DNA of 64,000 nucleotides from Rhodospirillaceae bacterium LM-1 (GTDB taxonomy: Bacteria; Pseudomonadota; Alphaproteobacteria; Rhodospirillales; WMHbin7). Under the pieces are notes generated by a model. The model was not told the DNA's origin. It saw only the letters and a list, made by a program, of their open reading frames with translations, and did not search any database. The translations under genes and the position numbers were made by a program. The stretch is from NCBI GenBank assembly GCA_902725215.1, contig CACUVI010000001.1, forward strand, positions 186,001-250,000, read 5' to 3'. This document shows positions 9,445 to 19,022 of this stretch, piece by piece. How positions within the stretch are numbered: the first letter of the stretch is position 1; each line of letters begins with the position of its first letter.

Positions 9445-10952
9445 GCGCGGTCAGCGTTCAGAAAGCCAGGAATGCGACCAGCCGCCGTTTGCCGGTGGCG
9501 ATTATCGATATCGGTTCGAACTCGATCCGACTGTGCGTCTATGACGGGCTGATCCGCACACCGACCCCAATGTTCAATGAAAAGGTTCTGTGCGCGCTTG
9601 GCCAAGGGCTGGACGCCAGGGGACGCCTCAATCCCGAGGGCGTGCCCATGGCCCGTGCGGCCTTGGGCCGTTTCGTCTCGCTGGCCAAGGCAATGGGGGT
9701 GGGACGTCTCGACGTTCTGGCCACCGCCGCCGTGCGCGACGCCGAGGACGGGCGCGATTTCGTGGCCTCGATCGAACGGGAAACCGGGGCCAAGATCACC
9801 GTTCTGCCCGGCGAGGAGGAAGCCAAGCTGGCGGCCCTGGGCGTCATGTGCGGCAAGCCCGGCATGACCGGCCTAGTGGCCGATCTGGGCGGCGGCAGCC
9901 TGGATTTGGTCGAGGTCGATCATGGCGGCTTCGGCTCTTTCGCATCGCTGCCGCTGGGCGTATTGCGCATCGCCGAACGGTCGGGCGATGATCGCGAAAA
10001 GGCGTTGGCCTATATCGAGAAGCATCTCAATCCCAATGGCTGGCTGTCCTCGATGCAAGGCAAGCCGCTTTACGCCGTCGGCGGGGCTTGGCGCGCCTTG
10101 GCGCGCATCTGCATAGCTCAGACCGGCTATCCGCTTCAGGTGCTCGACAATTTCACCATCCAGCGGCGCGAAGCCCTGGAATTGATCGACCTGATCTCGC
10201 GGCAAAGCCGCCGGTCGCTGGAAAAATTCGGCGCCATATCCAAGAAGCGCGTTGCGACCTTGCCGCAAGCCGCCCTGTTGCTGACCCATCTGATGCTGTT
10301 GTGCAAGCCGGAACGTCTGGTCTTTTCGGTCTATGGCCTTCGCGAAGGCCAGTTCTACAAGCACCTGCCGGAATCCCTGAAGACGGAAGATCCGCTGATA
10401 GCCGCCTGCCGCGATCTGGCCCGCCGTCTGGGCCGTTTCGCCGAACATGCCGACGAGATCATGGTTTGGTCGTCGCCTCTTTTTGCGCAAGAACCTTTGG
10501 ATCAGCAGCGGCTTCGCATGGCCAGCGCCTTGTTGTCCGACGCCTTCTGGAACGAGCATCCCGATTATCGGGCCGAGCAGGCCTTCCTGCGCACCTTCCG
10601 CATGCCTTTCATGGGGCTTGAACATCAAGAGCGCGCCTTTTTGGCTTTGGCCCTCTATTCGCGCCATGCCGGGGCGCAAGACGCATCCTACGCGCAGCAG
10701 GCCCGAGCGATGATCTCCGACGAAGATGCAAAACGAGCGGAAATACTGGGGCAAACCCTGCGTTTGGCCCATGTGTTGACAGGCGGAACGCCCGGCTTGC
10801 TGCCGCGCGTTCGTTTGGCTCCGGCATTGGGCGAATTGTCGATGATCGTGCCCGAGGGCGAGCCGCTTTATGCGGGCGAAGCGGCCGAAAAGGCGCTGGA
10901 CCGTTTGGCCCGCGCCCTTGGCCTTAAATCTTCGGCGATCCGTTACTACTGA
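9441..10952 (+). CDS. ppx: Exopolyphosphatase (Ppx/GppA family)
   Basis: Releases phosphate from the ends of polyphosphate, or hydrolyses pppGpp. The 503-residue protein has the ASKHA-fold signatures: [18 protein letters not shown] (phosphate 1), [10 protein letters not shown], the [12 protein letters not shown] loop, and [15 protein letters not shown] (phosphate 2). A C-terminal helical region of about 190 residues is the HD-like extension seen in alphaproteobacterial Ppx. Translationally coupled to ppk by ATGA. It ends one base from the convergent acetyltransferase gene. Confidence 0.92.
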   Translation: MSAVSVQKARNATSRRLPVAIIDIGSNSIRLCVYDGLIRTPTPMFNEKVLCALGQGLDARGRLNPEGVPMARAALGRFVSLAKAMGVGRLDVLATAAVRDAEDGRDFVASIERETGAKITVLPGEEEAKLAALGVMCGKPGMTGLVADLGGGSLDLVEVDHGGFGSFASLPLGVLRIAERSGDDREKALAYIEKHLNPNGWLSSMQGKPLYAVGGAWRALARICIAQTGYPLQVLDNFTIQRREALELIDLISRQSRRSLEKFGAISKKRVATLPQAALLLTHLMLLCKPERLVFSVYGLREGQFYKHLPESLKTEDPLIAACRDLARRLGRFAEHADEIMVWSSPLFAQEPLDQQRLRMASALLSDAFWNEHPDYRAEQAFLRTFRMPFMGLEHQERAFLALALYSRHAGAQDASYAQQARAMISDEDAKRAEILGQTLRLAHVLTGGTPGLLPRVRLAPALGELSMIVPEGEPLYAGEAAEKALDRLARALGLKSSAIRYY

Positions 10953-10953
10953 G

Positions 10954-13653
10954 CTATTTTCCCGCGAATTTCGATAAATCCAGCTTCAACTCGATCACGT
11001 CGCCCTCGACGTACTTCACGCGCTCGAACCCCAATAGCTCGGCCAATTTCAGCATGGGGCGGTTGTCGGCCAGCACCTGGCCCACCATCCATTTGGTGCC
11101 CCTTGTCTTGCAGTAGCGGATCATCTTTTCCATCAATTCGCGCCCCAGGCCCTGGCCCTTCAGGTCCGAGCGCACAACGATGGCGTATTCCGTCCGCTCG
11201 TTGTCTGGGTCGGTGACGGTGCGCACCACGCCCACGGTTTCCTGATGGCCGTGATCGTCCAGCATAGTGGCGACGAAAGCCATCTCGCGGTCGTAATCGA
11301 TCTGCGTCAGCCGAGCCATTTCGCTGTGCGGCAGTTCATGGACAAGGCCGAAGAAGCGGAAGCGGATGTCTTCCGGCGTCAGCTTCGAAATGAAGACATG
11401 GTGGTTGGGTTCATCCTCGGGGCGAATGGGGCGCAGCATGATCTTGTGCTCGCCCAGCTTGACGCATTCCTCCAGCTCCTTGGGATAGGGGCGGATGGCC
11501 AGACGATCGGTGCCTCTGGTCGTGGTGGTCGCCACCTTGATGCGCGCATCGAGCGCCAGAACGCCTTTGGAATCGGCGAACAAAGGGTTGATGTCCACTT
11601 CAAGGATTTCCGGAATGTCGATCACCAGCTGCGCAACTTGCATCAGCGTCAGGCAAATGGCGTCCAGATCAGCCGCCGGACGGTCGCGATACCCCTTCAA
11701 AAGTTTGTAGACGCGGGTGCGAGAAATCATCTCGCGGGCCAGCGACATGTTTAAGGGCGGCAGGCCAACGGTGCTGTCGCCGATGACCTCGACCGCCGTT
11801 CCGCCTTCGCCGAACATCAAGACGGGTCCGAAGATGGGGTCGGTGGTCATGCCGACGATCAACTCGTGCGCGCCCGGCCGGGTCGCCATCTGCTGAACGG
11901 TAAAGCCTGTCACATGGGCGTTGGGATGGAACTTTTGAACGCGTTCCAGCATGGCATGCGCGGCCTTCTCGGTTTCGAAGGGGCCGTCCAGGTCCAGCAT
12001 CACGCCGCCGACGTCGGATTTGTGGCTGATGTCGGGCGACAGAATCTTCAGCGCGCAGCGTCCGCCGCCCATGTCGCGCACGATGCGGCTGGCGTCGGCG
12101 GGGGTTCTGGCGATGTGGGTTTCGACGGTGGGGATGCCATAGGCGGCCAACACCGCCTTGGCTTCCGGCTCGCTCATCATGTTGTGGCCGCTGGCGATGG
12201 CGTTTTCAATCACCAGTCTGGCGGTGGCGGTGGCAGGCGTGAATTCCGTGGGCGCCGAGGGCGGCGTCTCCATCAGCATTTCCTGGTTCTGGCGATAGCG
12301 TTGAACATGCAGGAAGGCACCTACCGCTTGGGCCGGGGTGTTGTAGGTGGGCACGCCCGATTCATTGAACAGATGCCTAGCTTCCGCCACGGCCTCGCCG
12401 CCGACCCAGCAGGTCATCAGCGACGTGATTTTCTTCTCCTTGGCCAGCTTGATGACCGATTGCGCCACTTCGGTGGCCGAAGAAACCGCCGTGGGCGCAT
12501 GCATGCACAAAACGGCGTCCACTTCGCGGGCGGCGAACAAAATTTCCAGCGCCTTGACGTAACGCTCGCCGGGCGCGTCGCCGATGATATCGACCGGATT
12601 GCCGCGCGACCAAGTGGTGGGCAAGACGGCATCCAGCTTGGCCATGGTTTCGGGCGAGATTTCGGCCAGATGGCCGCCGCCTTCGATCAGGTCATCGACC
12701 GCCATCACGCCGATGCCGCCGCCATTGGTCAGAACTGCCAAATGGTCGCCCTTGGTGGGCTTCGAGCGGGCCAGCGTTTCCACGGCCGCGAACAATTCCT
12801 CGATCGTGTACACACGCAGCATGCCTGCCCTGCGGATGGCGGCGTCATAGACCGAATCAGCTCCAGCCAGTGCTCCGGTATGCGATGCGGCCGCCTTGGC
12901 GCCTTCGGCGACGCGGCCCGATTTGATGGCCAACACCGGCTTGTTGCGCGCCGCAGAACGGGCCGCCGACATGAAGTTGCGCCGCTGATGGATCGATTCG
13001 ATGTAAAGCAGGATGGCCCGCGTATTGGGGTCGGAACCCAGATAATCCAGCACATCGCCGAAATCCATGTCGGCGCAGTCGCCCAGCGAAATAAAGTGCG
13101 AGAAGCCGATGCCTTTGGGCCGCGCCCAGTCAAGCACCGCCGTGCATAAAGCGCCCGATTGCGAAACGAAGGCGATCCTGCCCGCCAAAGCCGGTTTGTG
13201 GGCGAAGCTGGCGTTCAAGCCGATGCTGGGCACCAAAAGCCCCAGGCAATTGGGACCCAGGATGCGCATTTCATATTTCTTGGCCGTCTCCAACATGGCT
13301 TCCTGGATCGAGCGATGGTCGTTGTCGAGTTTGTTGGCCGATAGGCCCGCCGTAAGGACGATGGCGGCCTTGGTGCCTCTGGCTCCCAATTCCTCGAACA
13401 GTCCCACCACGGTGGCGGGCGGCGTGCAGATGACGGCCAGATCAGGAGTCATGGGCAGCGATGTTACGTCGGGATAGGCGAGAACGCCGCAGACCGCCTT
13501 GTGATTGGGATTGACCGGCATGATGGGGCCGTTGAATCCGCCCTGCAGCAGGTTGCGCATGACCAGATTGCCCACCGCTTTCTCGCGGTTGGTGGCGCCG
13601 AAAACGGCGACCGAACGGGGTTTGAACAGAAATTCCAGATTGCGCACGCTCAT
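10954..13653 (-). CDS. Pat-type protein acetyltransferase: NDP-forming acyl-CoA synthetase domains plus GNAT
   Basis: An 899-residue multidomain protein. In order: a CoA-binding Rossmann domain (SVAVFGATNREKAVGNLVMR), a ligase-CoA domain with a catalytic-type SHTGALAG region, an ATP-grasp domain (about 480-710, LKILSPDISHKSDVGGVML) and a C-terminal GNAT domain (about 730-890, VRSDLKGQGLGRELMEKMIR). This is the architecture of PatZ/YfiQ-type lysine acetyltransferases, which acetylate and inactivate acyl-CoA synthetases among others. Start ATG 13653 is preceded by GGGAG; a TTG 15 bases upstream is less likely. Stands alone between convergent ppx and divergent fadL. Confidence 0.9.
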   Translation of the reverse strand: MSVRNLEFLFKPRSVAVFGATNREKAVGNLVMRNLLQGGFNGPIMPVNPNHKAVCGVLAYPDVTSLPMTPDLAVICTPPATVVGLFEELGARGTKAAIVLTAGLSANKLDNDHRSIQEAMLETAKKYEMRILGPNCLGLLVPSIGLNASFAHKPALAGRIAFVSQSGALCTAVLDWARPKGIGFSHFISLGDCADMDFGDVLDYLGSDPNTRAILLYIESIHQRRNFMSAARSAARNKPVLAIKSGRVAEGAKAAASHTGALAGADSVYDAAIRRAGMLRVYTIEELFAAVETLARSKPTKGDHLAVLTNGGGIGVMAVDDLIEGGGHLAEISPETMAKLDAVLPTTWSRGNPVDIIGDAPGERYVKALEILFAAREVDAVLCMHAPTAVSSATEVAQSVIKLAKEKKITSLMTCWVGGEAVAEARHLFNESGVPTYNTPAQAVGAFLHVQRYRQNQEMLMETPPSAPTEFTPATATARLVIENAIASGHNMMSEPEAKAVLAAYGIPTVETHIARTPADASRIVRDMGGGRCALKILSPDISHKSDVGGVMLDLDGPFETEKAAHAMLERVQKFHPNAHVTGFTVQQMATRPGAHELIVGMTTDPIFGPVLMFGEGGTAVEVIGDSTVGLPPLNMSLAREMISRTRVYKLLKGYRDRPAADLDAICLTLMQVAQLVIDIPEILEVDINPLFADSKGVLALDARIKVATTTTRGTDRLAIRPYPKELEECVKLGEHKIMLRPIRPEDEPNHHVFISKLTPEDIRFRFFGLVHELPHSEMARLTQIDYDREMAFVATMLDDHGHQETVGVVRTVTDPDNERTEYAIVVRSDLKGQGLGRELMEKMIRYCKTRGTKWMVGQVLADNRPMLKLAELLGFERVKYVEGDVIELKLDLSKFAGK

Positions 13654-14038
13654 GCAAGGGACTCCCAAGAGATCACCAATAATCGCGGCAAATTCTGTCG
13701 TGCTTTACATGGGCGGTGCGGCGCTTATTGAGCCGCTTGATTCTTAAAGACAAGGATAAGCCGATTTTTGTGCGGCGCAACAAGAAAGAAACGACACGTC
13801 GATGAGATACATGAAATTGCAACATGAAATCAGCTGACTGTAGATAATTGAATGCGTGCTGGCCAGTAATCCGCATTCCCACTGATGTCGCCATAATGTC
13901 ACATATTTCGTCGCAAACTGCGAAATGACTGGCGTAGTAGATATCTTCTACCTGTCAAACGTGCCTGGACGTCTTAATCGCTCTTGAAAATTGAAAAGGC
14001 CAAAAGGCCTGGGAAACGTCCTCGACAGGGAGCATTAC
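13654..14038. other. Intergenic region between acetyltransferase and fadL genes
   Basis: 385 bases, clearly AT-richer than the flanking genes. It must hold the divergent promoters for the acetyltransferase and FadL-like genes. The only structure I can point to is the cluster of TTTCG/GCAAA/GCGAAA half-sites at 13905-13926, and AGGCC repeats at 13997-14010. Short open frames here show no protein-like composition and I do not call them. Confidence 0.6.
13905..13926. promoter_or_regulatory. Half-site cluster upstream of fadL-like gene
   Basis: ATTTCG-TCGCAAACTG-CGAAAT: outer arms are perfect inverted repeats, and the inside contains TCGCAAA. The core TCGCAAACTGCGAAA is one base longer than the reverse complement of the palindrome upstream of pyruvate carboxylase (43403-43420), so a shared transcription factor is possible. 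TTTGCAAA-type half-sites are known for ScfR/RamB-type regulators of acyl-CoA metabolism. The link to that family is inference. Confidence 0.35.
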
Positions 14039-15334
14039 ATGTCACGTATCACGAATTACGGGTCCAGCCTTGTGCTGGGCGCCGTTTTGGCGGCAACGCT
14101 TAGCGTTAAGCCTGCCATGGCCACCAATGGCTATTTTTCATCGGGAGTAGATACAGAGTCGAAAGGAATGGCCGGCAGTGGCGTGGTGACGGGCGAGGGG
14201 CCTGTCGCTTCGGCGCTAAATCCGGCGTTGGGCGTTAAAATGGGGAATGTTGCGGGCGGCTGCATGTCCGTATTCATGCCCCACCGCGATACGACGGTAA
14301 CCGGCGGGCGTGGAACGGCCTATCTTCAGAATGGCGTTTTCGACAGTGATAAGGAAATCTTTTTCGTCCCCTGCGCAGGCGCCAATTACAAAGTGCAGGA
14401 TGATCTTTCCGTCGGCATGCTGCTTTACGCCAATGGCGGCATGAACACGAAATATCCCACCAACATTTTCAGCCCGGGTTTCGGCACGGTCGCTGATGCG
14501 CCGCTGGGCGTTGATCTGGCCCAGGCCTTTATGTCGGCCAATTTCGCCTACAAGGTCACGCCGGGAATCACGCTGGGCGTCGCCCCCATCTTCGCCATGC
14601 AGCGTTTCAAAGCCTATGGCTTGTCCCCATTCGGAGGGTCATCGACCGACAGAAGCAAGCTGACCGACAACGGCTATGACTACGCATATGGCGGCGGCGC
14701 CAAGGTTGGGGCGCTTTGGGACGCGAATAGTTGGCTCAGTTTCGCCGTTGCCGGCCAGTCGCCGATCTACATGACCCGGTTCGACAAATATGCGGGCCTG
14801 TTCGCCGATCACGGCGACATGGACATTCCGCCCTCGGACAGCGAAGGCGTGAATTTCAAGGTGACTCCTAAACTGGATGTGATGCTTGAACACCAAGGTA
14901 TCTACTACAAGTTCGTCGATTCAGTGTCGAACTCGGGCAACAATCCCACCGGCGGCACTTTCAACTGGCGTCTGGGCGACGAAGCGGGTGCCGGTTTCGG
15001 CTATCGCAACATGCACGTCTTTTGCATTGGCGCGCAATGGAAGGCGATGGACGATCTCACTCTGAGAACGGGCTACAGCTACAACACGGATTTCACAAAG
15101 AATGACGAGTTGCTGTTCAATATCCTGGCGCCCGCCACCATCAAGCACCATGTGTCGCTGGGCGCTTCCTATGACATCACGCCGAACTGGGGGGTGTCTT
15201 TCGCCTATACCCACGCCTTCTCGCAATCCTTTACCGGCGATTTCATCGGCGTTCCCACCAACGGTGGCTCGCAGGTGATCAAGCTGCGCATGGATCAGGA
15301 TGAGGCGTCGATTGGCCTGAAATATCGCTGGTGA
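14039..15334 (+). CDS. OmpP1/FadL-family outer-membrane porin
   Basis: A 431-residue outer-membrane protein for hydrophobic solutes such as long-chain fatty acids. The signal peptide ends around MATNGYF. The mature N-terminus NGYFSSGVDTESKGMAGSGV matches the FadL hatch domain with its early Asn-Gly and the GMAGAG-like motif. Alternating beta strands continue to the C-terminal LKYRW, whose final aromatic residue is typical of outer-membrane barrels. I start at ATG 14039, behind CAGGGAG; the longer frame adds 16 polar residues before the signal peptide. Followed immediately by a strong intrinsic terminator. Confidence 0.9.
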   Translation: MSRITNYGSSLVLGAVLAATLSVKPAMATNGYFSSGVDTESKGMAGSGVVTGEGPVASALNPALGVKMGNVAGGCMSVFMPHRDTTVTGGRGTAYLQNGVFDSDKEIFFVPCAGANYKVQDDLSVGMLLYANGGMNTKYPTNIFSPGFGTVADAPLGVDLAQAFMSANFAYKVTPGITLGVAPIFAMQRFKAYGLSPFGGSSTDRSKLTDNGYDYAYGGGAKVGALWDANSWLSFAVAGQSPIYMTRFDKYAGLFADHGDMDIPPSDSEGVNFKVTPKLDVMLEHQGIYYKFVDSVSNSGNNPTGGTFNWRLGDEAGAGFGYRNMHVFCIGAQWKAMDDLTLRTGYSYNTDFTKNDELLFNILAPATIKHHVSLGASYDITPNWGVSFAYTHAFSQSFTGDFIGVPTNGGSQVIKLRMDQDEASIGLKYRW

Positions 15335-15358
15335 ATTCCTGCACGGGGGAGCAGATCT

Positions 15359-15391
15359 GCCGCCCGGATGTCGCCGGGCGGCTATTTTTTT
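15359..15391 (+). terminator. Rho-independent terminator after fadL-like gene
   Basis: GCCGCCCGG (15359-15367), a 6-base loop, CCGGGCGGC (15374-15382), then TA and seven Ts (15385-15391). The nine-base GC stem plus T-tract is a textbook terminator for the plus-strand fadL-like gene. It slightly overlaps the 3' end of the convergent response regulator. Confidence 0.9.
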
Positions 15392-15816
15392 GCTGGAAGG
15401 GCCGCTTCGGGCATGTCGCCGACCAGAACGCGCAGCTTCTTTTCCAACTGGATGGGCGAGAAGGGCTTGACCAGATAGGCATCGACGCCAATTTCCTTGG
15501 CTTGCACCACCGATCCTTCGTCGGCCCTGGCGGTCAGCATGACGAAGGGAATCTTGTTGCCGTCGGCGCGCAGCTTGCGCAGGAATTCAAGGCCGGTGAT
15601 GCCCGGCATGTTCCAGTCGCAGATAACGAAGTTCACCGCCGCCGATCCTTCCAGCACCTTCATCGCTTCGATGGCGTCCTTGGCAAAGAAGCTGTCGGCG
15701 ACGCCCAGATCGGTCAGCACCATCTTGATCAGGTTCAGGATGTAATCGTTGTCGTCAACGATCAGCACGCGCAATTTGGCGAATTCTGGGATTTTTTCGG
15801 CACGAAGAGAAACCAT
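15382..15816 (-). CDS. CheY-like single-domain response regulator
   Basis: A 144-residue stand-alone receiver domain. The acidic pocket is VLIVDDND, the phospho-acceptor is the Asp in FVICDWNMPG (about residue 68), the switch Thr is in FVMLTAR, and the conserved Lys is in YLVKPFS. There is no output domain, so it must signal by protein contact, like CheY or as a phosphorelay intermediate. No kinase is adjacent. Convergent with the FadL-like gene across its terminator and divergent from the aminotransferase. Confidence 0.92.
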   Translation of the reverse strand: MVSLRAEKIPEFAKLRVLIVDDNDYILNLIKMVLTDLGVADSFFAKDAIEAMKVLEGSAAVNFVICDWNMPGITGLEFLRKLRADGNKIPFVMLTARADEGSVVQAKEIGVDAYLVKPFSPIQLEKKLRVLVGDMPEAALPAKK

Positions 15817-15952
15817 GGAGATATAGCCCGCAACTTTATGAATTTTGCATGATTTTGACCATGTTGCGCCCGACCATCAAGTGGGAAGCGTTTGCGAAAC
15901 GGCCAAGCCGGGTTATCCTAACCCCGATAGTTTGGCAGAGGAACGATTATCG

Positions 15953-17134
15953 ATGACCATTTCCCTGAAATCCTTCGATCCGCCCAAGCGCGTCCTGATG
16001 GGCCCGGGACCGTCGGATGTGCATCCGCGCGTCTTGTCGGCGCTGGCTCGCCCCACGGTTGGACATCTCGATCCCACATTCATCGGTCTGATGGACGAGG
16101 TGAAGGCTTTGCTGCAATTGGCCTTCATGACAAGCAACGATCTGACTTTGGCTGTGTCCGGCCCTGGTTCGGCAGGCATGGAGACTTGTTTCGTCAATCT
16201 GCTGGAACCCGGCGATACGGCCATCGTGGCCGTTAATGGAGTGTTCGGCAAAAGAATGAAGGAAAATGTCGAGCGTTCGGGGGCTGGCTGCGTGCTGGTT
16301 GAAGAGGAGTGGGGCAAGCCGGTCGATCCCGACAAAGTCGAATCGGCCTTTAAGGCGCATCCCGAGGCGCGTCTGCTGGCTTTCGTGCATGCGGAAACCT
16401 CGACTGGTGTGGAGAGCGATGCCAAAAGCCTATGCGCCCTGGCCAGACAATATGACGCGCTTTCCATCGTCGATGCCGTCACCTCGCTGGGCGGCATTCC
16501 GGTCAAGGTGGACGATTGGCGGGCCGACGCGGTTTATTCCGGCTCGCAAAAATGCCTGTCTTGCATGCCGGGTCTTTCCCCGGTCACGTTCAGCCCCGAC
16601 GCCGTCGAACGGATACGCAGCCGCAACCGCAAGGTTCAAAGCTGGTTCATGGATCTTAGCCTTGTCATGGGCTATTGGGGGGCGGGAGCGAAGCGCGCTT
16701 ATCACCATACGGCGCCCATCAACGCGCTTTACGGATTGCACGAGTCGCTTTTGATGCTGGCTGAGGAAGGGTTGGAAGCCTCGTGGGCGCGTCACAAACG
16801 CTTGCATCTGGCGCTGCGGGCGGGGCTGGAAGCCATGGGACTGTCCTTTCTGGCCGCCGAAAGCTGCCGCTTGCCGCAATTGAATGCCGTGATGGTGCCC
16901 GAAGGCATCGACGAAGCCAAGGTGCGCGCGCGAATGCTCGAGCGTTTCGGCATCGAATTGGGGGCGGGGTTGGGGCCGCTGGCGGGCAAGATTTGGCGGA
17001 TCGGCCTGATGGGCGCCTCTTGCACCGCCAACAATGTTCTATTGTGTCTGGGCGCCTTGGAGGCGGAACTGACGGCCCTGCAGGCACCCATTCGCACAGG
17101 TGTTGCCGTTCCCGCAGCCATGGCGGCTTTGTAA
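15953..17134 (+). CDS. Alanine/serine-glyoxylate aminotransferase (class V, PLP)
   Basis: A 393-residue PLP enzyme of the AGXT/SgaA family. It has the family N-terminus (LMGPGPSDVHPRVLSAL, then VGHLDP), the VSGPGSAGMET glycine loop, and VDAVTSLGGIPVKVDDW with the PLP-binding Asp. The Schiff-base lysine is in VYSGSQKCLSCMPGLSP. Alanine or serine as donor and glyoxylate as acceptor cannot be separated by sequence here. Start ATG 15953 is chosen over the 36-codon longer frame because it matches the family N-terminus and has GAGGAA upstream. Eleven bases separate it from the glycosyltransferase gene. Confidence 0.88.
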   Translation: MTISLKSFDPPKRVLMGPGPSDVHPRVLSALARPTVGHLDPTFIGLMDEVKALLQLAFMTSNDLTLAVSGPGSAGMETCFVNLLEPGDTAIVAVNGVFGKRMKENVERSGAGCVLVEEEWGKPVDPDKVESAFKAHPEARLLAFVHAETSTGVESDAKSLCALARQYDALSIVDAVTSLGGIPVKVDDWRADAVYSGSQKCLSCMPGLSPVTFSPDAVERIRSRNRKVQSWFMDLSLVMGYWGAGAKRAYHHTAPINALYGLHESLLMLAEEGLEASWARHKRLHLALRAGLEAMGLSFLAAESCRLPQLNAVMVPEGIDEAKVRARMLERFGIELGAGLGPLAGKIWRIGLMGASCTANNVLLCLGALEAELTALQAPIRTGVAVPAAMAAL

Positions 17135-17145
17135 GGAAGCGATAG

Positions 17146-18168
17146 ATGCGCATCGCCTTCGTGACTGACGCTTGGTTCCCGCAGGAAAACGGCGTGGTGC
17201 GCGTTTTGTCCACTCTGATCGAGCGCCTAAAGCGCCTGGGCCACGAAATTCTGCTGATCGAGCCAGGGCAGTTTACGACCCTGCCATGCCCGACCTATCC
17301 GGAAATTCGCCTCGCCCTGGGGGCGAGCGGGGCCATCGGCAAACAGTTGGACGATTTTGCCCCCGAAGCCCTGCACCTGCCTACCGAAGGCCCCTTAGGC
17401 TGGGCGGCGCGGGCCTTCGCCTTGAAGCGGGGCTGGCCGTTCACCACGGCCTATCATTCCAAATTCCCAGAATATATCCAGGCCCGCACCGGCCTGCCGC
17501 TGTCTTGGCTTTATGCGCCGGTCAGGAAATTCCATCAGCCCTCCTCGGGCGTGCTGTGCCCGTCGCCCTCGGTTTATCGCGAACTGGCCCAACGCGGCTT
17601 CGTCCATTTAAGGGAATGGACGCATGGAGTGGATACCCAGGTCTTTCGCCCACAGCCCAAGGACTTCTTGGATTTGCCGCGTCCGATCCACATGTATGTC
17701 GGGCGGGTGACCGTTGAGAAAAATCTGCCAGCCTTTCTGGCTCTCGATCTGCCGGGGTCCAAACTTGTGGTGGGGTCGGGGCCAGCCAGGAAAGGCTTGA
17801 TGCGCATTTATCCGCAAGCGCACTTTAGGATCGCTCACGGAGACGTTGAATTGTCGAGATATTTCGCCTCTGCCGATGTGTTCGTTTTCCCAAGCCTGAC
17901 CGATACGTTCGGGCTGGTGATGCTGGAAGCCTTGGCTTCAGGCGTGCCGGTGGCGGCCTTCCCGGTGACCGGCCCGGTCGATGTGTTGGGCGATTCCGGG
18001 GTCGGATTTCTGGATTGGGACCTAGCCCTTGCAGCCAAACAGGCCCTGTCCATCGACCCCGAGCGTTGCCGCGCCCATGCCCTGACCTTTTCCTGGGACC
18101 GGGTGGCCGAACAGTTCTTGGACTTCCTGGCCCCTATTCAGCAGGTTCCCGTCAGGCGGTGCGCATGA
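17146..18168 (+). CDS. Family 4 glycosyltransferase
   Basis: A 340-residue GT-B glycosyltransferase. The N-terminal Rossmann domain opens MRIAFVTDAWFPQENGVVRV, which matches the GT4 mannosyl/sulfoquinovosyl-transferase-like group. The C-terminal domain has VGRVTVEKNL, then FVFPSLTDTFGLVMLEALAS with the conserved EX7E motif, and GVPVAAFPVTGPVDVLG. Acceptor is unknown; a lipid or envelope glycan is likely for this group. AAGGAAG precedes the ATG. The stop overlaps the next start (ATGA), suggesting co-translation with the small exported protein. Confidence 0.87.
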   Translation: MRIAFVTDAWFPQENGVVRVLSTLIERLKRLGHEILLIEPGQFTTLPCPTYPEIRLALGASGAIGKQLDDFAPEALHLPTEGPLGWAARAFALKRGWPFTTAYHSKFPEYIQARTGLPLSWLYAPVRKFHQPSSGVLCPSPSVYRELAQRGFVHLREWTHGVDTQVFRPQPKDFLDLPRPIHMYVGRVTVEKNLPAFLALDLPGSKLVVGSGPARKGLMRIYPQAHFRIAHGDVELSRYFASADVFVFPSLTDTFGLVMLEALASGVPVAAFPVTGPVDVLGDSGVGFLDWDLALAAKQALSIDPERCRAHALTFSWDRVAEQFLDFLAPIQQVPVRRCA

Positions 18169-18641
18169 CCGACAAGCGTCCCGCCATCCTTGCCGTTGTC
18201 CTGGTCGCGTTGGGCGTTTTCCTGGCGGTATCCGCCAAGCAATTGGCCTATCGCTATGAACCAGATCCAGTTGGCGGTTTTACCCGCGATGTGCCTAAGA
18301 ATCTGGACGGCATGTGGGGTGAGAAGGGCGATTGCAGCAGCAAGTCGGCGCGCACGCTCGATTTCATGGATGGCGGATTCCGCTGGAAAAAGGGCGGCGT
18401 CTCCGGAGGGCGCGACAATTACGGCCTTGTGCGAGGCTTGTACAAATACGATCTGGGGGCCAGCCGCGTTTTCTTCAAACTGAACGAAACTAGCGAAGAC
18501 ACGGTCTCCCATACCGAACCCGAGTACGACATCACCATCGCGGGCGACACCATGGTGCGCCGTCATGTCTATGACGGATTTTCCGAGGTCTTCCAGCGCT
18601 GCCGCAACCAAGAGCCAAAGCGCGAGGTGCCGAAGTGGTGA
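18165..18641 (+). CDS. Small exported or membrane-anchored protein of unknown function
   Basis: A 158-residue protein with an N-terminal hydrophobic segment (ILAVVLVALGVFLAVSA) that acts as a signal anchor or signal peptide, followed by a soluble domain rich in Gly, Asp and aromatic residues (MWGEKGDCSSKS, YGLVRGLYKYDLG). The periodic short strands suggest a beta-rich fold. I do not recognise a family. Start ATG 18165 overlaps the glycosyltransferase stop (ATGA), so its role may relate to the glycan made by that enzyme. It ends six bases before the end of the convergent RHH gene. Confidence 0.7.
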   Translation: MTDKRPAILAVVLVALGVFLAVSAKQLAYRYEPDPVGGFTRDVPKNLDGMWGEKGDCSSKSARTLDFMDGGFRWKKGGVSGGRDNYGLVRGLYKYDLGASRVFFKLNETSEDTVSHTEPEYDITIAGDTMVRRHVYDGFSEVFQRCRNQEPKREVPKW

Positions 18642-18646
18642 TTTGT

Positions 18647-18985
18647 TCAACCTGCTGAAATATTGATATATTTCAGACAGACCACGCGCAGGCAAGACGC
18701 TAGGTTCTTGTCGTTGGTGGTCAGACAGTGATCGGCGATTCTGGTGATCAGGGCGGGCAGGGGAAGGTCTTCTTCGCGAGCCATTTCCTCCAGCACCGTC
18801 CAATAGGCCCGTTCAAGGCGGATGGTGGTGGAATGACCGCCGATGCGCAGCGAGCGCCGTTCAGGTGAAAATTCGCGCACCTGATCGGGATTGCAATAGG
18901 CGAACAGGCGGCTGAGCGCGCTTTCCGGCGTCACGCTTTTGGCAAAGAGTTGCGGAGAGGCTTTCGATGAACTCATGGAGGTCAT
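18647..18985 (-). CDS. Ribbon-helix-helix domain protein
   Basis: A 112-residue protein whose C-terminal half reads RSLRIGGHSTTIRLERAYWTVLEEMA, then LPALITRIADHC. This is the ribbon strand followed by two helices of the alphaproteobacterial RHH_4-type domain, usually a DNA-binding repressor or a phage-like small regulator. Start ATG 18985 lies 5 bases after GGAGGGG; a second ATG three bases upstream is equally in frame. It is the last gene of a minus-strand run with the DUF3365 haem protein and the DsrE-like protein. A 9-base stem hairpin (18655-18676) sits in its last codons. Confidence 0.78.
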   Translation of the reverse strand: MTSMSSSKASPQLFAKSVTPESALSRLFAYCNPDQVREFSPERRSLRIGGHSTTIRLERAYWTVLEEMAREEDLPLPALITRIADHCLTTNDKNLASCLRVVCLKYINISAG

Positions 18986-19022
18986 CATGCCCCTCCGCGC
19001 CTGAAGGCGCAAATGTTGCGCG

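Noticed and set aside
13673-13894. 73-codon minus-strand frame in the fadL upstream region
   Set aside because: No ribosome site, biased composition, and it lies in the promoter region.
18655-18676. CTGAAATAT-TGAT-ATATTTCAG hairpin as terminator between convergent genes
   Set aside because: A perfect 9-base stem, but AT-rich and with no T-tract. It also codes for the last residues of the RHH protein.
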